Origin: Flaviflagellibacter deserti
Lineage (GTDB): Bacteria > Pseudomonadota > Alphaproteobacteria > Rhizobiales > Methylopilaceae
Length of the DNA: 64,000 nt
Reading direction: 5' to 3'
Assembly: GCF_042652085.1 (NCBI RefSeq)
Contig: NZ_JBHSJF010000004.1
Span: 62,001 to 126,000 of the forward strand
Under the pieces are notes generated by a model. It was not told where the DNA came from. It ran no database searches and saw only the letters and a program-made list of their open reading frames with translations. The translations under genes and the position numbers were made by a program. Below are positions 1-10,084 of this stretch, one piece after another (position 1 is the stretch's first letter; every line of letters begins with the position of its first letter).

Positions 1-1324
1 CGCGATCCGCGCCGTCCTCGGCATCGCCAGCCCCGCCGACTTTCGGCTGCCGGATCTGCGCACGATGTGGGGCGCGATCCTGATCTTCGGGTTTGTGCTC
101 TACCCATACGTCTATCTCGCCACGCGGGCGATGTTCCTGATGCAATCAGCCTGCGTGATCGACGTGGCGCGCACGCTGGGTGCGGGACGCCCCGCCGCCT
201 TCTTCCGCGTGGCCCTGCCGCTGGCGCGGCCGGCGATCGCGGTCGGCACCAGCCTCGTAATGATGGAAGCGCTGAACGATCTCGGCGCGTCCGACATCCT
301 CGGCGTTCGCACGCTGACGGTCTCGATCTATTCGACCTGGGTCAACAATTCGAGTCTCGGCGGCGCGGCACAGATCGCGCTTGTGATGCTTGCGGTCGTG
401 CTCGGGCTGATCGCGCTGGAACGGTGGGCCCGGCGGCATCAGCGATTCAACACGCAGGCGCAGCGAAGCCGACGCATTGCTCCCTCGCCGTTGACTGGTA
501 TCGCGGCCTTTGGCGCGATCCTGTTCTGCGCCGCACCGATCCTGTTCGGCTTCCTGTTCCCGGGGCTATACCTGCTGAAGGAGGCCGCCAAAGTGATCGC
601 ACGGGACGGCATCGCTCCCCATCTGCTCAGGGAAGCCGCGACGACCGTGACGGTTGCCAGCATCGCCACCGTTGTGACGGTGGGGCTCGGCCTCATCCTC
701 GCCTATACGGCACGTCTCGTGCGCGGACCGCTGCCGCCGTTTCTCGTCCGCGCCGGCAGCATCGGCTATGCGATCCCCGGCACTGTGCTAGCCGTCGGCC
801 TGCTCGTCCCGCTTGCCGGCTTCGACAACGCGATCGACGGCGTGATGCGGCAATGGTTTGGCGTCTCGACCGGGCTGCTGCTCTCGGGTACCGGCTTCGC
901 GCTCATCTACGCCTATGCGGTGCGCTTCCTCGCGATCTCGACCGGCGGAGTGGAATCCGGCTTCCTGAAGATCGCACCGAGTCTCGATGCCGCTGCGCGC
1001 AATCTCGGCGAAACCTCATCGGGCGTCATCCGCCGCGTCCACATTCCGCTGCTGCGCCCCGCCCTCGGAGGAGCGGCGCTGCTCGTCTTCGTGGATGCAA
1101 TGAAGGAACTCTCGGCGACGCTGCTGCTGCGCCCATTCGGCTTCGAAACGCTCGCGACGCACGTCTATTCGGAGGCCTCGCGCGGCACCTATGAAGACGG
1201 GTCCGTCGCGGCGCTGCTCATCGTTCTCGTGGGCCTGATCCCGGTGGCGTTGCTCGCCCGCGCAAGTCAGGTGCCTCATGCCGAAGGTGTACGAACCGCC
1301 GGCCGGATTTCATCCGAAGCCTAG
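1..1324 (+). CDS. Iron(III)-type ABC transporter permease, 5' truncated by window edge
   Basis: The reading frame is open from base 2, so the gene starts upstream and only the C-terminal ~440 residues are present. It is a two-module (FbpB/AfuB-type) inner-membrane permease that would pass Fe3+ from a periplasmic binding protein. Two EAA loops for ATPase docking are visible: DVARTLGAGRPAAFF near the start and DAAARNLGETSSGVI near the end. Several hydrophobic membrane segments surround each loop. Its binding protein and ATPase are not in the window and probably lie upstream. It converges on the pot operon with only 4 bases between the stop codons, and I see no clear terminator there. Substrate assignment is by family resemblance; thiamine or phosphonate permeases of the same fold remain possible. 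Confidence 0.85.
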   Translation, partial: AIRAVLGIASPADFRLPDLRTMWGAILIFGFVLYPYVYLATRAMFLMQSACVIDVARTLGAGRPAAFFRVALPLARPAIAVGTSLVMMEALNDLGASDILGVRTLTVSIYSTWVNNSSLGGAAQIALVMLAVVLGLIALERWARRHQRFNTQAQRSRRIAPSPLTGIAAFGAILFCAAPILFGFLFPGLYLLKEAAKVIARDGIAPHLLREAATTVTVASIATVVTVGLGLILAYTARLVRGPLPPFLVRAGSIGYAIPGTVLAVGLLVPLAGFDNAIDGVMRQWFGVSTGLLLSGTGFALIYAYAVRFLAISTGGVESGFLKIAPSLDAAARNLGETSSGVIRRVHIPLLRPALGGAALLVFVDAMKELSATLLLRPFGFETLATHVYSEASRGTYEDGSVAALLIVLVGLIPVALLARASQVPHAEGVRTAGRISSEA

Positions 1325-1328
1325 CGGC

Positions 1329-2150
1329 TCAGCCACCAGCGGCGGCCATCCGCTCGGCGCGCTCGCGCTCGACCGCCGCGCGCTTGGTCGCGATCGATGA
1401 GACGATCACAATGACCGTGACGATGCCAATCAGGATGGTGCAGACCGCGTTGATCTCAGGCGTCACGCCGAGGCGGACGGATGAATAGATGCGCATCGGC
1501 AGCGTCGTGGCCCCAGGGCCCGTCGTGAAGCTCGAGATCACCAGATCGTCCAGCGAGATGGTGAAGGCGAGCATCCAGCCGGAAATCACGGCCGGCGCGA
1601 TGATCGGCAAAGTGATGACGAAGAAGGTCTTGGCTGGCGTCGCACCGAGGTCTTGCGCGGCCTCTTCCAGACTTCGATCGAAGCTCAGAAGCCGCGACTG
1701 AACGACGACCGTGACGTAGCACATGCCGAACGTGATGTGCGCGAGCGTCAGGGTCCAAAAACCGCGCGCCATGCCGATGGCGACGAACATCAGCAGCAGG
1801 GATAGGCCGGTGATGACCTCCGGCATGACGAGCGGCGCGTAGACCAGCCCCGAGAACAGAGTGCGCCCCCGAAACCGGCCGTGCCGGACAAGGGCGATCG
1901 CCGCCATCGTGCCGAGCAAGGTCGCGACCGTCGCCGACAGGAAGGCGACGCGGGCGGTCACCCAGGCGGCGTCCAGAAGCTGCTGGTTCCGGAAGAGCGC
2001 GCCATACCATTGCGTCGAGAATCCGCCCCAGACCGTGACCAGGCGCGAGGCGTTGAACGAGTAAATCACCAGGATGATGATCGGGATGTAGAGGAAGGCG
2101 AAGCCGAGCGTCAGCGAGACGATGTTGAACGGGGAGAGGCCCTTTTTCAC
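1329..2150 (-). CDS. potI: Polyamine ABC transporter permease PotI/PotC-like
   Basis: This 273-residue inner-membrane permease is the last gene of a four-gene polyamine uptake operon. It has about six membrane segments and a clear EAA loop (EEAAQDLGATPAKTF) for ATPase contact. It starts with GTG, which overlaps the stop of the upstream permease in a GTGA junction, so translation is probably coupled. The length matches PotC/PotI proteins. The pairing with a second permease, an ATPase and a PotF-type binding protein supports putrescine or spermidine as substrate, although the exact polyamine cannot be read from the sequence. Confidence 0.93.
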   Translation of the reverse strand: MKKGLSPFNIVSLTLGFAFLYIPIIILVIYSFNASRLVTVWGGFSTQWYGALFRNQQLLDAAWVTARVAFLSATVATLLGTMAAIALVRHGRFRGRTLFSGLVYAPLVMPEVITGLSLLLMFVAIGMARGFWTLTLAHITFGMCYVTVVVQSRLLSFDRSLEEAAQDLGATPAKTFFVITLPIIAPAVISGWMLAFTISLDDLVISSFTTGPGATTLPMRIYSSVRLGVTPEINAVCTILIGIVTVIVIVSSIATKRAAVERERAERMAAAGG

Positions 2151-3064
2151 TTCTCGGCCTCCAGTTGGCGCTGCTGGACATGCTGGTAGATCACGATCGG
2201 CACGACGAGCACGAGCAGCAGGAGCACGGCGACAGCGGAGGCGATCGGCCAGTCTCGGTTGAGGAAGAATTCGTTCCAGAGCGTGCGGCCGATCATCAGC
2301 GTGTCTGAACCGCCGAGCAGATCCGGGATCACGAATTCGCCGACGGCTGGAATGAAGCAGAGCATGCAGCCGGCGACGATGCCGGGGATCGAAAGCGGGA
2401 ACGTGATCTGCCAGAAGGATCGGATCGGCGGCGAACCGAGATCGGCGGCAGCCTCCAGCAGCGTCTCATCGAGCTTTTCGAGGCTCGAATAGAGCGGAAG
2501 GACCATGAACGGCAGGTAGGAATAGACGATGCCGATGAAGACCGCCGTCTCGGTGTTCATGATCGCCAGCGGCTGATCGATGACACCGAGCCAGATCAGG
2601 AAGGTCGACAGGAGGCCTTCCGGCTTCAGGATGCCGATCCAGGCGTAGACGCGGATCAGGAACGAGGTCCAGAACGGCAGGATCACCAGCATCAGGAGCA
2701 TCGGCTGGAGGCTCTTTGGCGCACGCGCCATGGAATAGGCGATGGGATAGCCGATCAGGAGCAGAAGCACGGTCGAGATCCCCGCGATGCGCAGGCTCGA
2801 CAGATAGCTCTGATAGTAAAGCGGGTCGTCAGCCAGGAAGGCGTAATTGGCGAAGGAGAAGCTCCTGATCTTCTCCCAGATGCCGGAAATCCCGTCGACC
2901 AGAAGATCGAAGCTCGGATCATAAGGCGGCTGCGCAATGACGGCCGTCGACAGGCTGATCTTCAGGACGATCAGGAAGGGCACAAGAAACAGCAGGATCA
3001 GCCACAGGAACGGCACGCCGACCTCTATCAGCCTCTGCCAGTTCCTTTCCCCCCGTTCTGCCAA
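2147..3064 (-). CDS. potH: Polyamine ABC transporter permease PotH/PotB-like
   Basis: This inner-membrane permease of about 305 residues partners PotI. The first hydrophobic segment (PFLWLILLFLVPFLIVL) starts about 17 residues in, and an EAA loop (EAAADLGSPPIRSFW) lies in the C-terminal half. The open frame extends upstream into the ATPase gene, but that part reads as antisense-like arginine-rich sequence. I therefore place the start at a TTG at 3064, just after the ATPase stop, because no ATG precedes the membrane domain. A CTG at 3079 is an alternative. The stop overlaps the potI start by 4 bases. Confidence 0.9.
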   Translation of the reverse strand: MAERGERNWQRLIEVGVPFLWLILLFLVPFLIVLKISLSTAVIAQPPYDPSFDLLVDGISGIWEKIRSFSFANYAFLADDPLYYQSYLSSLRIAGISTVLLLLIGYPIAYSMARAPKSLQPMLLMLVILPFWTSFLIRVYAWIGILKPEGLLSTFLIWLGVIDQPLAIMNTETAVFIGIVYSYLPFMVLPLYSSLEKLDETLLEAAADLGSPPIRSFWQITFPLSIPGIVAGCMLCFIPAVGEFVIPDLLGGSDTLMIGRTLWNEFFLNRDWPIASAVAVLLLLVLVVPIVIYQHVQQRQLEAEK

Positions 3065-3075
3065 GACCGCCCCCG

Positions 3076-4239
3076 TCAGTTGGTGAGGAGAACGCCCTGT
3101 TCGGGCGCCCAGGTAAGCCAGACCTTGTCTTCCCAGCTGATCGGCCGCTCGACCAGACGCGTGCGGTTGGTCACCGTCGCCTTGACGATATCGCCGCTCG
3201 GAATTTTCACGCGATAGACCGAGAGGTCGCCGAGATAGCCGATGTCCCAGACCTCGCCCGCGAGCACGTTCGGCGTACCGGGCGGCGGCGGCTCGAGCGC
3301 GACGATGAGCTTCTCGGGGCGAAGGGCGAGCCACGCATCGCCGCCCTGCGCGCATTCGACGGGATTGGTGACGAGGATCGGCGCGTCGGTCCACTCGCTC
3401 TTGAGCTTCACATTGCCGGACGCGTTGTTCTCGACCTTGCCGGGGATGATGTTCACATCGCCGATGAAGTCCGCGACGTAACGGGAATTCGGCTGTTCGT
3501 AGATCTCGCCAGGCGTCGCGACCTGGATGATCTCACCGTGATTCATTACCGCGATGCGGTCGGCGACTGTCATTGCCTCTTCCTGGTCGTGGGTGACGAT
3601 CAGGAAGGTCATTCCGAGCGTGACCTGGAGATCGGTCAGCTCGAACTGGGTTTCCTCGCGAAGCTTCTTGTCGAGTGCGCCAAGGGGCTCGTCGAGCAAC
3701 AGGACGCGCGGCTTAAGCGCCAGCGACCGGGCGAGCGCGACGCGCTGGCGCTGGCCGCCGGACAGCTGGTGCGGCTTCCTCTTGGCGAACTGGGTCAACT
3801 TGACGAGCGTCAGCATCTCGTCGACGCGCTTGGCCCGCTCTTCCTTCGGCATGCCCGCCTGCTTGAGGCCGAAGGCGACGTTGTCTGTGACGCTCATATG
3901 CGGAAAGAGCGCGTAGGACTGGAACATCATGTTGACCGGCCGCTTGTAAGGCGGCGTGCCGACGATGTCCCGGCCTTCGAGAAACACATGGCCCTCGGTC
4001 GGATCCTCAAACCCGGCCAGCATGCGCATCAGGGTGGTCTTGCCGCAGCCCGACGGGCCGAGGAGCGCGAAGAATTCGCGCTCATAGATGTTCAGCGTGA
4101 GATTGTCGACGGCGGTGAAATCGCCGAAGCGCTTGGTGACGTTCTCGAAGCGAATCAGCGGTTTGGCGGCCGGATCGGTCCATGGGCTGAACGCCCGGCG
4201 GACCGGTCCGAGTGCCGCCTTGACGGGTGCTGCGGGCAT
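3076..4239 (-). CDS. potG: Polyamine ABC transporter ATP-binding protein PotG/PotA-like
   Basis: This 387-residue cytoplasmic ATPase energises the PotHI permeases. Walker A (GPSGCGKT, residues 61-68), Q-loop Q107, the signature LSGGQ at 159-163, Walker B ending in DEP near 184 and switch H217 are all present. The C-terminal third forms the TOBE-type regulatory domain usual for this family. An N-terminal extension of about 28 residues before the first beta strand (IRFENVTKRFG) matches PotG more than PotA. It sits between the binding-protein gene and the permeases, with a GC-rich hairpin in the gap before it. Confidence 0.94.
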   Translation of the reverse strand: MPAAPVKAALGPVRRAFSPWTDPAAKPLIRFENVTKRFGDFTAVDNLTLNIYEREFFALLGPSGCGKTTLMRMLAGFEDPTEGHVFLEGRDIVGTPPYKRPVNMMFQSYALFPHMSVTDNVAFGLKQAGMPKEERAKRVDEMLTLVKLTQFAKRKPHQLSGGQRQRVALARSLALKPRVLLLDEPLGALDKKLREETQFELTDLQVTLGMTFLIVTHDQEEAMTVADRIAVMNHGEIIQVATPGEIYEQPNSRYVADFIGDVNIIPGKVENNASGNVKLKSEWTDAPILVTNPVECAQGGDAWLALRPEKLIVALEPPPPGTPNVLAGEVWDIGYLGDLSVYRVKIPSGDIVKATVTNRTRLVERPISWEDKVWLTWAPEQGVLLTN

Positions 4240-4254
4240 TTCTGGGCTCCCCCA

Positions 4255-4274
4255 CCGGGCGCCCCCGCGCCCGG
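4255..4274 (-). promoter_or_regulatory. Intercistronic hairpin between potF and potG
   Basis: Arms CCGGGCG and CGCCCGG form a perfect 7-bp GC stem around a 6-base loop in the 63-base gap between the binding-protein and ATPase genes. No T-run follows. Such stems after binding-protein genes often stabilise the upstream mRNA or partly terminate, giving more binding protein than ATPase; that role is inferred here. Confidence 0.45.
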
Positions 4275-4302
4275 CTCCAGACTGCGAGGTTGGATAGTCG
4301 GG

Positions 4303-5409
4303 CTACTTGCCGGTTTTTGCTCTCGTCCAGGCGCGCGTGATGACGCGCTGCAGCTTGGGATCCTCCACCGTCGAGACGGTATAAAGCCGGCTCAGCGTGT
4401 CCGCGTCAGGATAGATCGACGGATTGTCGAGCACTTCCTTGTCGACGAACTGCTGCGAGGCGAGGTTCGCATTCGCGTAGGCTACGAAGTTCGTGGCCTT
4501 CGCGATAACCTCGGGACGCATCATGTAATCGATGAACTTGTGCGCGCCGTCCGCGTTCGGAGCATCGGCCGGGATGGCGAACACGTCGAACCAGAGCTGC
4601 GCGCCCTCCTTCGGGATCACATAGGCGATCTCGACACCCTTGCCAGCTTCCTCGGCGCGCGAGGCGACCTGGAAGACGTCGCCGGAATAGCCGACCGCCG
4701 CGCAGATATCGCCGTCCGCGAGCGCGTTCTTCCATTCGTCGGAGTGGAATTTCTTGATGTTCGGACGAAGCTTTTCGAGCGTCGCGCCGGCCTTCTCGAT
4801 GTCTTCGGCATTGGTGAGGTCGGGCTTCAGGCCGATATAGTTCATCACTGACGGCAGGAGGTCCTCGGCGGAATCGAGCAGCATCACGCCGCAGGAGCTG
4901 AGCTTCTTGAGGTTTTCCGCATCGTAGAGCAGGCCCCAGGAATTCACCGGCGCGTTCGGCAGCGTCTCCTTGATCTTGGCGACGTTGTAACCGATGCCCG
5001 TCGTGCCCCACATATAGGTGACAGAGTATTCGTTGCCGGGGTCGTAGCGCGCGACGCGGTCCTGGATTTCCGGCCACATATTCTTGAGGTTCGGGATCTT
5101 CGACTTGTCGAGCTTCTGAAACACGCCCGCCTTGATCTGACGGTTCAGGAAGGTCGCGGTCGGGACGACGATGTCGTAGCCGGTCGAGCCGGTGAGGAGC
5201 TTTGTCTCGAGCAGCTCGTTGGTATCGAAGGTGTCATAGACGACTTTGATGCCGGTCTCGGCGGTGAAGTCCTTCAATATCTGTTCGTCGATATAGTCGG
5301 ACCAGTTGTAGATGTGGATTTCTTGCGCAGACGCCGCGACCGCGAAGTTGAACCCAGCCGTTAGAGTTGCGATTGCTCCCACAAACAACTTAAGAGGGCG
5401 ACCACCCAT
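4303..5409 (-). CDS. potF: Periplasmic polyamine-binding protein PotF/PotD-like
   Basis: This extracytoplasmic solute-binding protein would capture putrescine or spermidine for the downstream PotGHI transporter. A signal peptide of about 29 residues (MGGRPLKLFVGAIATL, cut near ASAQ) is followed by EIHIYNWSDYI, the hallmark N-terminus of PotD/PotF proteins. I chose the ATG at 5409 because an AAGGAA ribosome site lies about 9 bases upstream. An ATG at 5436 would add nine residues but has only a cramped site. It is first in the operon and divergent from the puuA-like gene, so the 278-base gap should hold both promoters. Confidence 0.93.
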   Translation of the reverse strand: MGGRPLKLFVGAIATLTAGFNFAVAASAQEIHIYNWSDYIDEQILKDFTAETGIKVVYDTFDTNELLETKLLTGSTGYDIVVPTATFLNRQIKAGVFQKLDKSKIPNLKNMWPEIQDRVARYDPGNEYSVTYMWGTTGIGYNVAKIKETLPNAPVNSWGLLYDAENLKKLSSCGVMLLDSAEDLLPSVMNYIGLKPDLTNAEDIEKAGATLEKLRPNIKKFHSDEWKNALADGDICAAVGYSGDVFQVASRAEEAGKGVEIAYVIPKEGAQLWFDVFAIPADAPNADGAHKFIDYMMRPEVIAKATNFVAYANANLASQQFVDKEVLDNPSIYPDADTLSRLYTVSTVEDPKLQRVITRAWTRAKTGK

Positions 5410-5651
5410 ACTTCGCGCTTCCTTCTGATAACGCATTCCTTTTGCAGGTTACGAAGCGTCTGCGGAATGCACAAGCCACCATTGGATAACGCTGATCGCC
5501 CGATTTGGTTGAGGTTGTCACGGCGCCCGGATTGACGGCCTTCATGCCGACCGGCACTCTTGGGGAAGGTTCGGCGCGGGCGCGTCGACCAGCAAAACGT
5601 ACCGGAGCGCGCGGGCCCGAGGGGTCCGGAGCCGCAGTTTGAAGGGGCCTT

Positions 5652-5671
5652 CGCGGTTCCTTGAAACCGCG
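5652..5671 (+). promoter_or_regulatory. Inverted repeat just upstream of the puuA-like gene
   Basis: Arms CGCGGTT and AACCGCG enclose a 6-base loop, ending 16 bases before the ATG at 5688. The position suggests an operator or a leader hairpin controlling the puuA-like gene. No downstream T-run is present, so it is not a standard terminator. The binding factor is unknown. Confidence 0.35.
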
Positions 5672-5687
5672 GCTCACGCGAAAGCGC

Positions 5688-7082
5688 ATGGCAAAGAAAA
5701 AAGCTCAAAAGGACGCCGCCTCGTCACTTCGAGGCGTTGCGAACGTGGAAGAGGCGCGGGCCTGGGTGGCCGCGCGTGGCATCGAGGAACTGGAATGCGT
5801 CGTGCCGGATCAGGCGGGCGTCGCGCGCGGCAAGATCATGCCGGCGTCGAAGTTCTTCAACTCGCCGGCGATGAACCTGCCCTCCTCGATCTTTCACCAG
5901 ACGATCGCAGGCGAGTATCCCGACGAAGACATGCCCGGAGCCGGCGATCCAGCGGACGCCGATCTCGTGCTCGTGCCGGATTTCTCGACGCTCTGCGTGG
6001 TGCCCTGGGCAAACGATCCGACGGCGCAGCTCATCCACGACTGCTATCACCGGGACGGACGGCCGATCGAGGTCGCGCCACGCCAGCTCCTGAGGCGCAT
6101 CGTCGAGCTCTATGCCCACAAGGGCTGGCGGGCGATGGTGGCGCCGGAGATCGAATTCTATCTCGTCAAGCCGAACACCGACCCGGACTATCCGCTGGAG
6201 CCGCCGGTCGGCCGCTCAGGCCGCCCGGAGACCGGCCGCCAGAGCTATTCGATCTCCGCGGTGAACGAGTTCGACGACCTGTTCGAGGACATCTACGACT
6301 TCTCGGAAGCGCAGGGCCTGGAGATCGACACCCTCATCCACGAAGAGGGTGCGGCGCAGATGGAGATCAATCTGCGCCACGGCGATCCGCTGCAACTCGC
6401 CGATCAGGTGTTCATGTTCAAACGCACGATCCGCGAGGCGGCGCTCGTCCACAACATCTACGCGACCTTCATGGCGAAGCCAATCGCCGGCCAGCCGGGC
6501 TCGGCCATGCACATCCATCAGTCCGTAGTGGACAGCGAAGGACAGAACATCTTTTCCGACGAGCACGGCAAGCCGACGCCGGAATTCTTCAACTTCATCG
6601 CCGGCCAGCAGAAATACCTGCCCTCGGTGATGTGCATCCTCGCGCCCTATGTGAACTCGTATCGCCGCCTGACCAAGGACGCGACGGCGCCGATCAACGT
6701 CGCCTGGGGTTACGACAACCGCACTACCGGCCTGCGGGTACCGCCAGCCGGCGCCGAGGCGCGGCGCGTCGAGAACCGCGTGCCCTCCTCCGACGCCAAT
6801 CCATATCTCGCAATCGCGGCGAGCCTCGCCTGCGGCTATCTCGGTATGCAGGAAGGACTGCAGCCGACCGAGCCGGTCGAAGGCTCTGCGCACGGCCTCG
6901 ACTACGACCTGCCGCGCGGGCTCCTCGAAGCGGTCTCCAATCTCGAGGAGAACGAGGCGCTGCGCGGCATCTTCGGCGAGACCTTCGTACAGACATATGC
7001 AGCGATCAAGCGAGGCGAGTACGAAACGTTCATGCGCGTGATCAGCCCCTGGGAACGCGAATTTCTGCTGTTGAACGTGTGA
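5688..7082 (+). CDS. puuA: Glutamine synthetase family protein, gamma-glutamylputrescine synthetase-like
   Basis: This cytoplasmic ATP-dependent ligase of 464 residues would join glutamate to putrescine, the first step of the Puu pathway. The GS fold is clear: an N-terminal beta-grasp part (QAGVARGKIMPASKF), the metal-binding EIEFYLV motif, GSAMHIHQS for ATP/glutamate binding and the C-terminal NRVPSSDANPYLAIAASLACG block. The longest frame begins at a TTG (5661); the ATG at 5688 gives the more natural start. The neighbouring polyamine transporter and the overlapping oxidase gene argue for a PuuA role instead of nitrogen assimilation. Other GlnA-like ligases acting on amines (GlnT, SpuI types) cannot be excluded. 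Confidence 0.85.
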   Translation: MAKKKAQKDAASSLRGVANVEEARAWVAARGIEELECVVPDQAGVARGKIMPASKFFNSPAMNLPSSIFHQTIAGEYPDEDMPGAGDPADADLVLVPDFSTLCVVPWANDPTAQLIHDCYHRDGRPIEVAPRQLLRRIVELYAHKGWRAMVAPEIEFYLVKPNTDPDYPLEPPVGRSGRPETGRQSYSISAVNEFDDLFEDIYDFSEAQGLEIDTLIHEEGAAQMEINLRHGDPLQLADQVFMFKRTIREAALVHNIYATFMAKPIAGQPGSAMHIHQSVVDSEGQNIFSDEHGKPTPEFFNFIAGQQKYLPSVMCILAPYVNSYRRLTKDATAPINVAWGYDNRTTGLRVPPAGAEARRVENRVPSSDANPYLAIAASLACGYLGMQEGLQPTEPVEGSAHGLDYDLPRGLLEAVSNLEENEALRGIFGETFVQTYAAIKRGEYETFMRVISPWEREFLLLNV

Positions 7083-8347
7083 GCCAGCCGCAAACCTACT
7101 ACGAAGCCACCGCCGAACCGCTTGCCGAATTTCCGCCGCTCGACGGCGACCGGCGCGCCGATGTCTGCATCATCGGCGCAGGCTTCACCGGTCTCAGCTC
7201 CGCATTGTCGCTGGTCGAGCGCGGCTACTCCGTCGTGGTGCTGGAGCAGGACCGGGTCGGCTCGGGCGCGTCGGGACGAAACGGCGGCCAGATTCATAGC
7301 GGGATGCGTCGCGACCAGATGCATCTGGAGCAGCAATTCGGCAGGAGCGATGCCTGGCTTCTCTGGGAGATCGGCCAGGCCGCGATCGCCCAGATCGACG
7401 AACGCATCGCCCGTTACGGGATCGACTGCGAACGCCGCTCGGGATTGGTCTACGCCGATCACAAGCCGCGCTACGTCGCGGACACCCATCGCTATGTCCG
7501 CTATCTGCGCGACAAGTACTCGTACGGCAAAGTCGAGGCTCTGGACCGCGACGGCATCCGGGCGCTCGTTCGCTCGGAGGACTATCACGGTGGCATGATC
7601 GATCGCGGCGGCGGTCATCTGCACCCGCTGAAATACGCCCTCGGCCTCGCCCGCGCGGCGGTCGCCGGTGGCGCGAGGATATTCGAGGGCACGAGGGCCG
7701 AAGCCTTGATCGACGGTGCGCGAACGCGTGTCGTGACCAAGACCGGAACGATCGCGGCCGACTGGGTGATCATCGCCGGCGACAGTCTGATGAAAGGGCT
7801 GCTTCCCGAGGCGGATGCCCGCATCCTTCCCATTGCCTCGACGATCGGCGTCACGGCTCCACTCGGCGAGCGGATGAAGGACATTCTGAACACGCCGATG
7901 GCCGTGGCCGACAGCCGCTTCGTCGTGAACTATTTCCGCCCGACGGCCGATGGCCGTCTCTTGTTTGGAGGCGGCGAGAGCTACGCCAATTCCTACGTCG
8001 CCGATCCCGCGAACCTCGTCCGCCGCGCGATGACGGCGGTGTTTCCGCAGACGGCAGGCATCCCCTTCGAGTTCGCCTGGAGCGGCATCGTCGGCGTCAC
8101 TCCGACGCGGCTTCCGATGATCCGGCGGGTGAAGTCGAACGTTCTGCTCGCGGCGGGTTATTCCGGCCAGGGTGTCGCGCTGGCGCCTTTCGCCGGCTCG
8201 GTGCTCGCGGAAGCGGTGGCCGGGACCATGGAGCGTTTCGACGTTCTGTCCCGCCTGCCGGTGCCGAGCTTTCCCGGCGGCGTGATGTTCCGCCATCCGC
8301 TGATGGTCGTCGCGATGCTCTGGTACGCGCTGCGCGACAGGCTCTGA
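7079..8347 (+). CDS. puuB: FAD-dependent oxidoreductase, gamma-glutamylputrescine oxidase-like
   Basis: This 422-residue DAO-family flavoprotein probably oxidises gamma-glutamylputrescine to the aldehyde, releasing ammonia and peroxide. The FAD-binding Rossmann motif is VCIIGAGFTGLSSAL, followed by the ATG-like GSGASGRNGGQ segment typical of PuuB. The C-terminus has a second FAD-contact region (AAGYSGQGVALAPFAG). The frame is open far upstream, over the whole puuA gene, but the true start is a GTG at 7079 overlapping the puuA stop as GTGA. This coupling supports joint function. puuC and puuD homologues are not in the window. Confidence 0.87.
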   Translation: MSQPQTYYEATAEPLAEFPPLDGDRRADVCIIGAGFTGLSSALSLVERGYSVVVLEQDRVGSGASGRNGGQIHSGMRRDQMHLEQQFGRSDAWLLWEIGQAAIAQIDERIARYGIDCERRSGLVYADHKPRYVADTHRYVRYLRDKYSYGKVEALDRDGIRALVRSEDYHGGMIDRGGGHLHPLKYALGLARAAVAGGARIFEGTRAEALIDGARTRVVTKTGTIAADWVIIAGDSLMKGLLPEADARILPIASTIGVTAPLGERMKDILNTPMAVADSRFVVNYFRPTADGRLLFGGGESYANSYVADPANLVRRAMTAVFPQTAGIPFEFAWSGIVGVTPTRLPMIRRVKSNVLLAAGYSGQGVALAPFAGSVLAEAVAGTMERFDVLSRLPVPSFPGGVMFRHPLMVVAMLWYALRDRL

Positions 8348-8440
8348 GCATTCACGCTCCATTCAGCCACATTCGTGCAGCATCACTCTCAATGCGACGG
8401 GTTCGCGAAGAGAGCCGCCGACCGGCGGAATGAGGGGATC

Positions 8441-8923
8441 ATGACCACACGTAAGATCATGGCGTCGGCCGCCGCGGCCACGATGCTTCTTGTCAGCGCG
8501 CCTGCCTTCGCGCGCGACTATCATCGTCACCACCACCGCGATGGCAACGGTGCCGCCGTCGGCGCCGCGCTTGGCGCGGGCGTTTTCCTTGGCGCATTGG
8601 CCGCGAGTTCGGCCGCCAACGCCGATCCGTATTATCCGCCGCCTCCCCCGCCGCCGGCTCCGGCCTATTACGGCCCGGATCGCGGTTATGACGAGACGGC
8701 TGACGAGGCGGTCAATGCCTGCCGCCAGGGCTTGCTCGACGTGGCGCGTCGTCACGGCGCCTATGATGCCGAGATCGACCGTGTCGATTATGTACGTGAG
8801 ACGCCGGATGGTGGGCACCGCATCCGTGCGGAGATCACGATGATCTATCCGCGCGACGAACGGACGTCGGAGGTGGTCTGCCACACCGCGGACGGCATGC
8901 TGGTGAGCGCGAGGACTGAGTGA
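8441..8923 (+). CDS. Secreted hypothetical protein with His-rich and poly-proline segments
   Basis: A 160-residue protein of unknown function. It starts at 8441 behind a good GAGGGG ribosome site. It has a signal peptide (MTTRKIMASAAAATML to AFA), a His-rich stretch (DYHRHHHRD), a glycine/alanine hydrophobic segment (AAVGAALGAGVFLGALAAS), a run of seven prolines, then a globular C-terminal domain of about 80 residues with two cysteines (VNACRQ and VVCHTADG). Similar small exported proteins are widespread and unassigned in Hyphomicrobiales. It stands alone between puuB and the cys genes, with a palindromic repeat downstream that may terminate it. Confidence 0.75.
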   Translation: MTTRKIMASAAAATMLLVSAPAFARDYHRHHHRDGNGAAVGAALGAGVFLGALAASSAANADPYYPPPPPPPAPAYYGPDRGYDETADEAVNACRQGLLDVARRHGAYDAEIDRVDYVRETPDGGHRIRAEITMIYPRDERTSEVVCHTADGMLVSARTE

Positions 8924-8929
8924 TCAAGT

Positions 8930-9033
8930 CCTCATCCTGAGCCGGATGCGCAGCATCCGTGTCGAAGGATGGCCAAGCCCTCCGTGCCTGGGTCATCCTT
9001 CGACACGAGCCTTCGGCTCGGCTCAGGATGAGG
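8930..9033. repeat. Palindromic interspersed repeat (family A)
   Basis: Outer arms CCTCATCCTGAGCCG (8930-8944) and CGGCTCAGGATGAGG (9019-9033) are perfect inverted copies. Inside them GTGTCGAAGGATG (8959-8971) pairs with CATCCTTCGACAC (8994-9006). The unit fills the space between two convergent genes and could form a long cruciform or a bidirectional terminator. It resembles the interspersed palindromes common in Hyphomicrobiales genomes, which are non-coding. Confidence 0.8.
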
Positions 9034-9040
9034 TTCATCC

Positions 9041-10080
<1,040 letters not shown>

Positions 10081-10084
<4 letters not shown>

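Noticed and set aside
3538..4851. Long plus-strand open frame of 437 codons over the pot genes
   Set aside because: It is the antisense shadow of potG and potF, rich in Arg, Gly and Glu with no domain; the minus-strand genes have clear motifs.
5639..7078. N-terminal 480 codons of the puuB frame running over puuA
   Set aside because: The residues are out-of-frame puuA sequence; the GTG at 7079 is the plausible start.
6902..8362. 486-codon minus-strand frame over the puuB-like gene
   Set aside because: Shadow frame; the plus-strand FAD protein is unmistakable.
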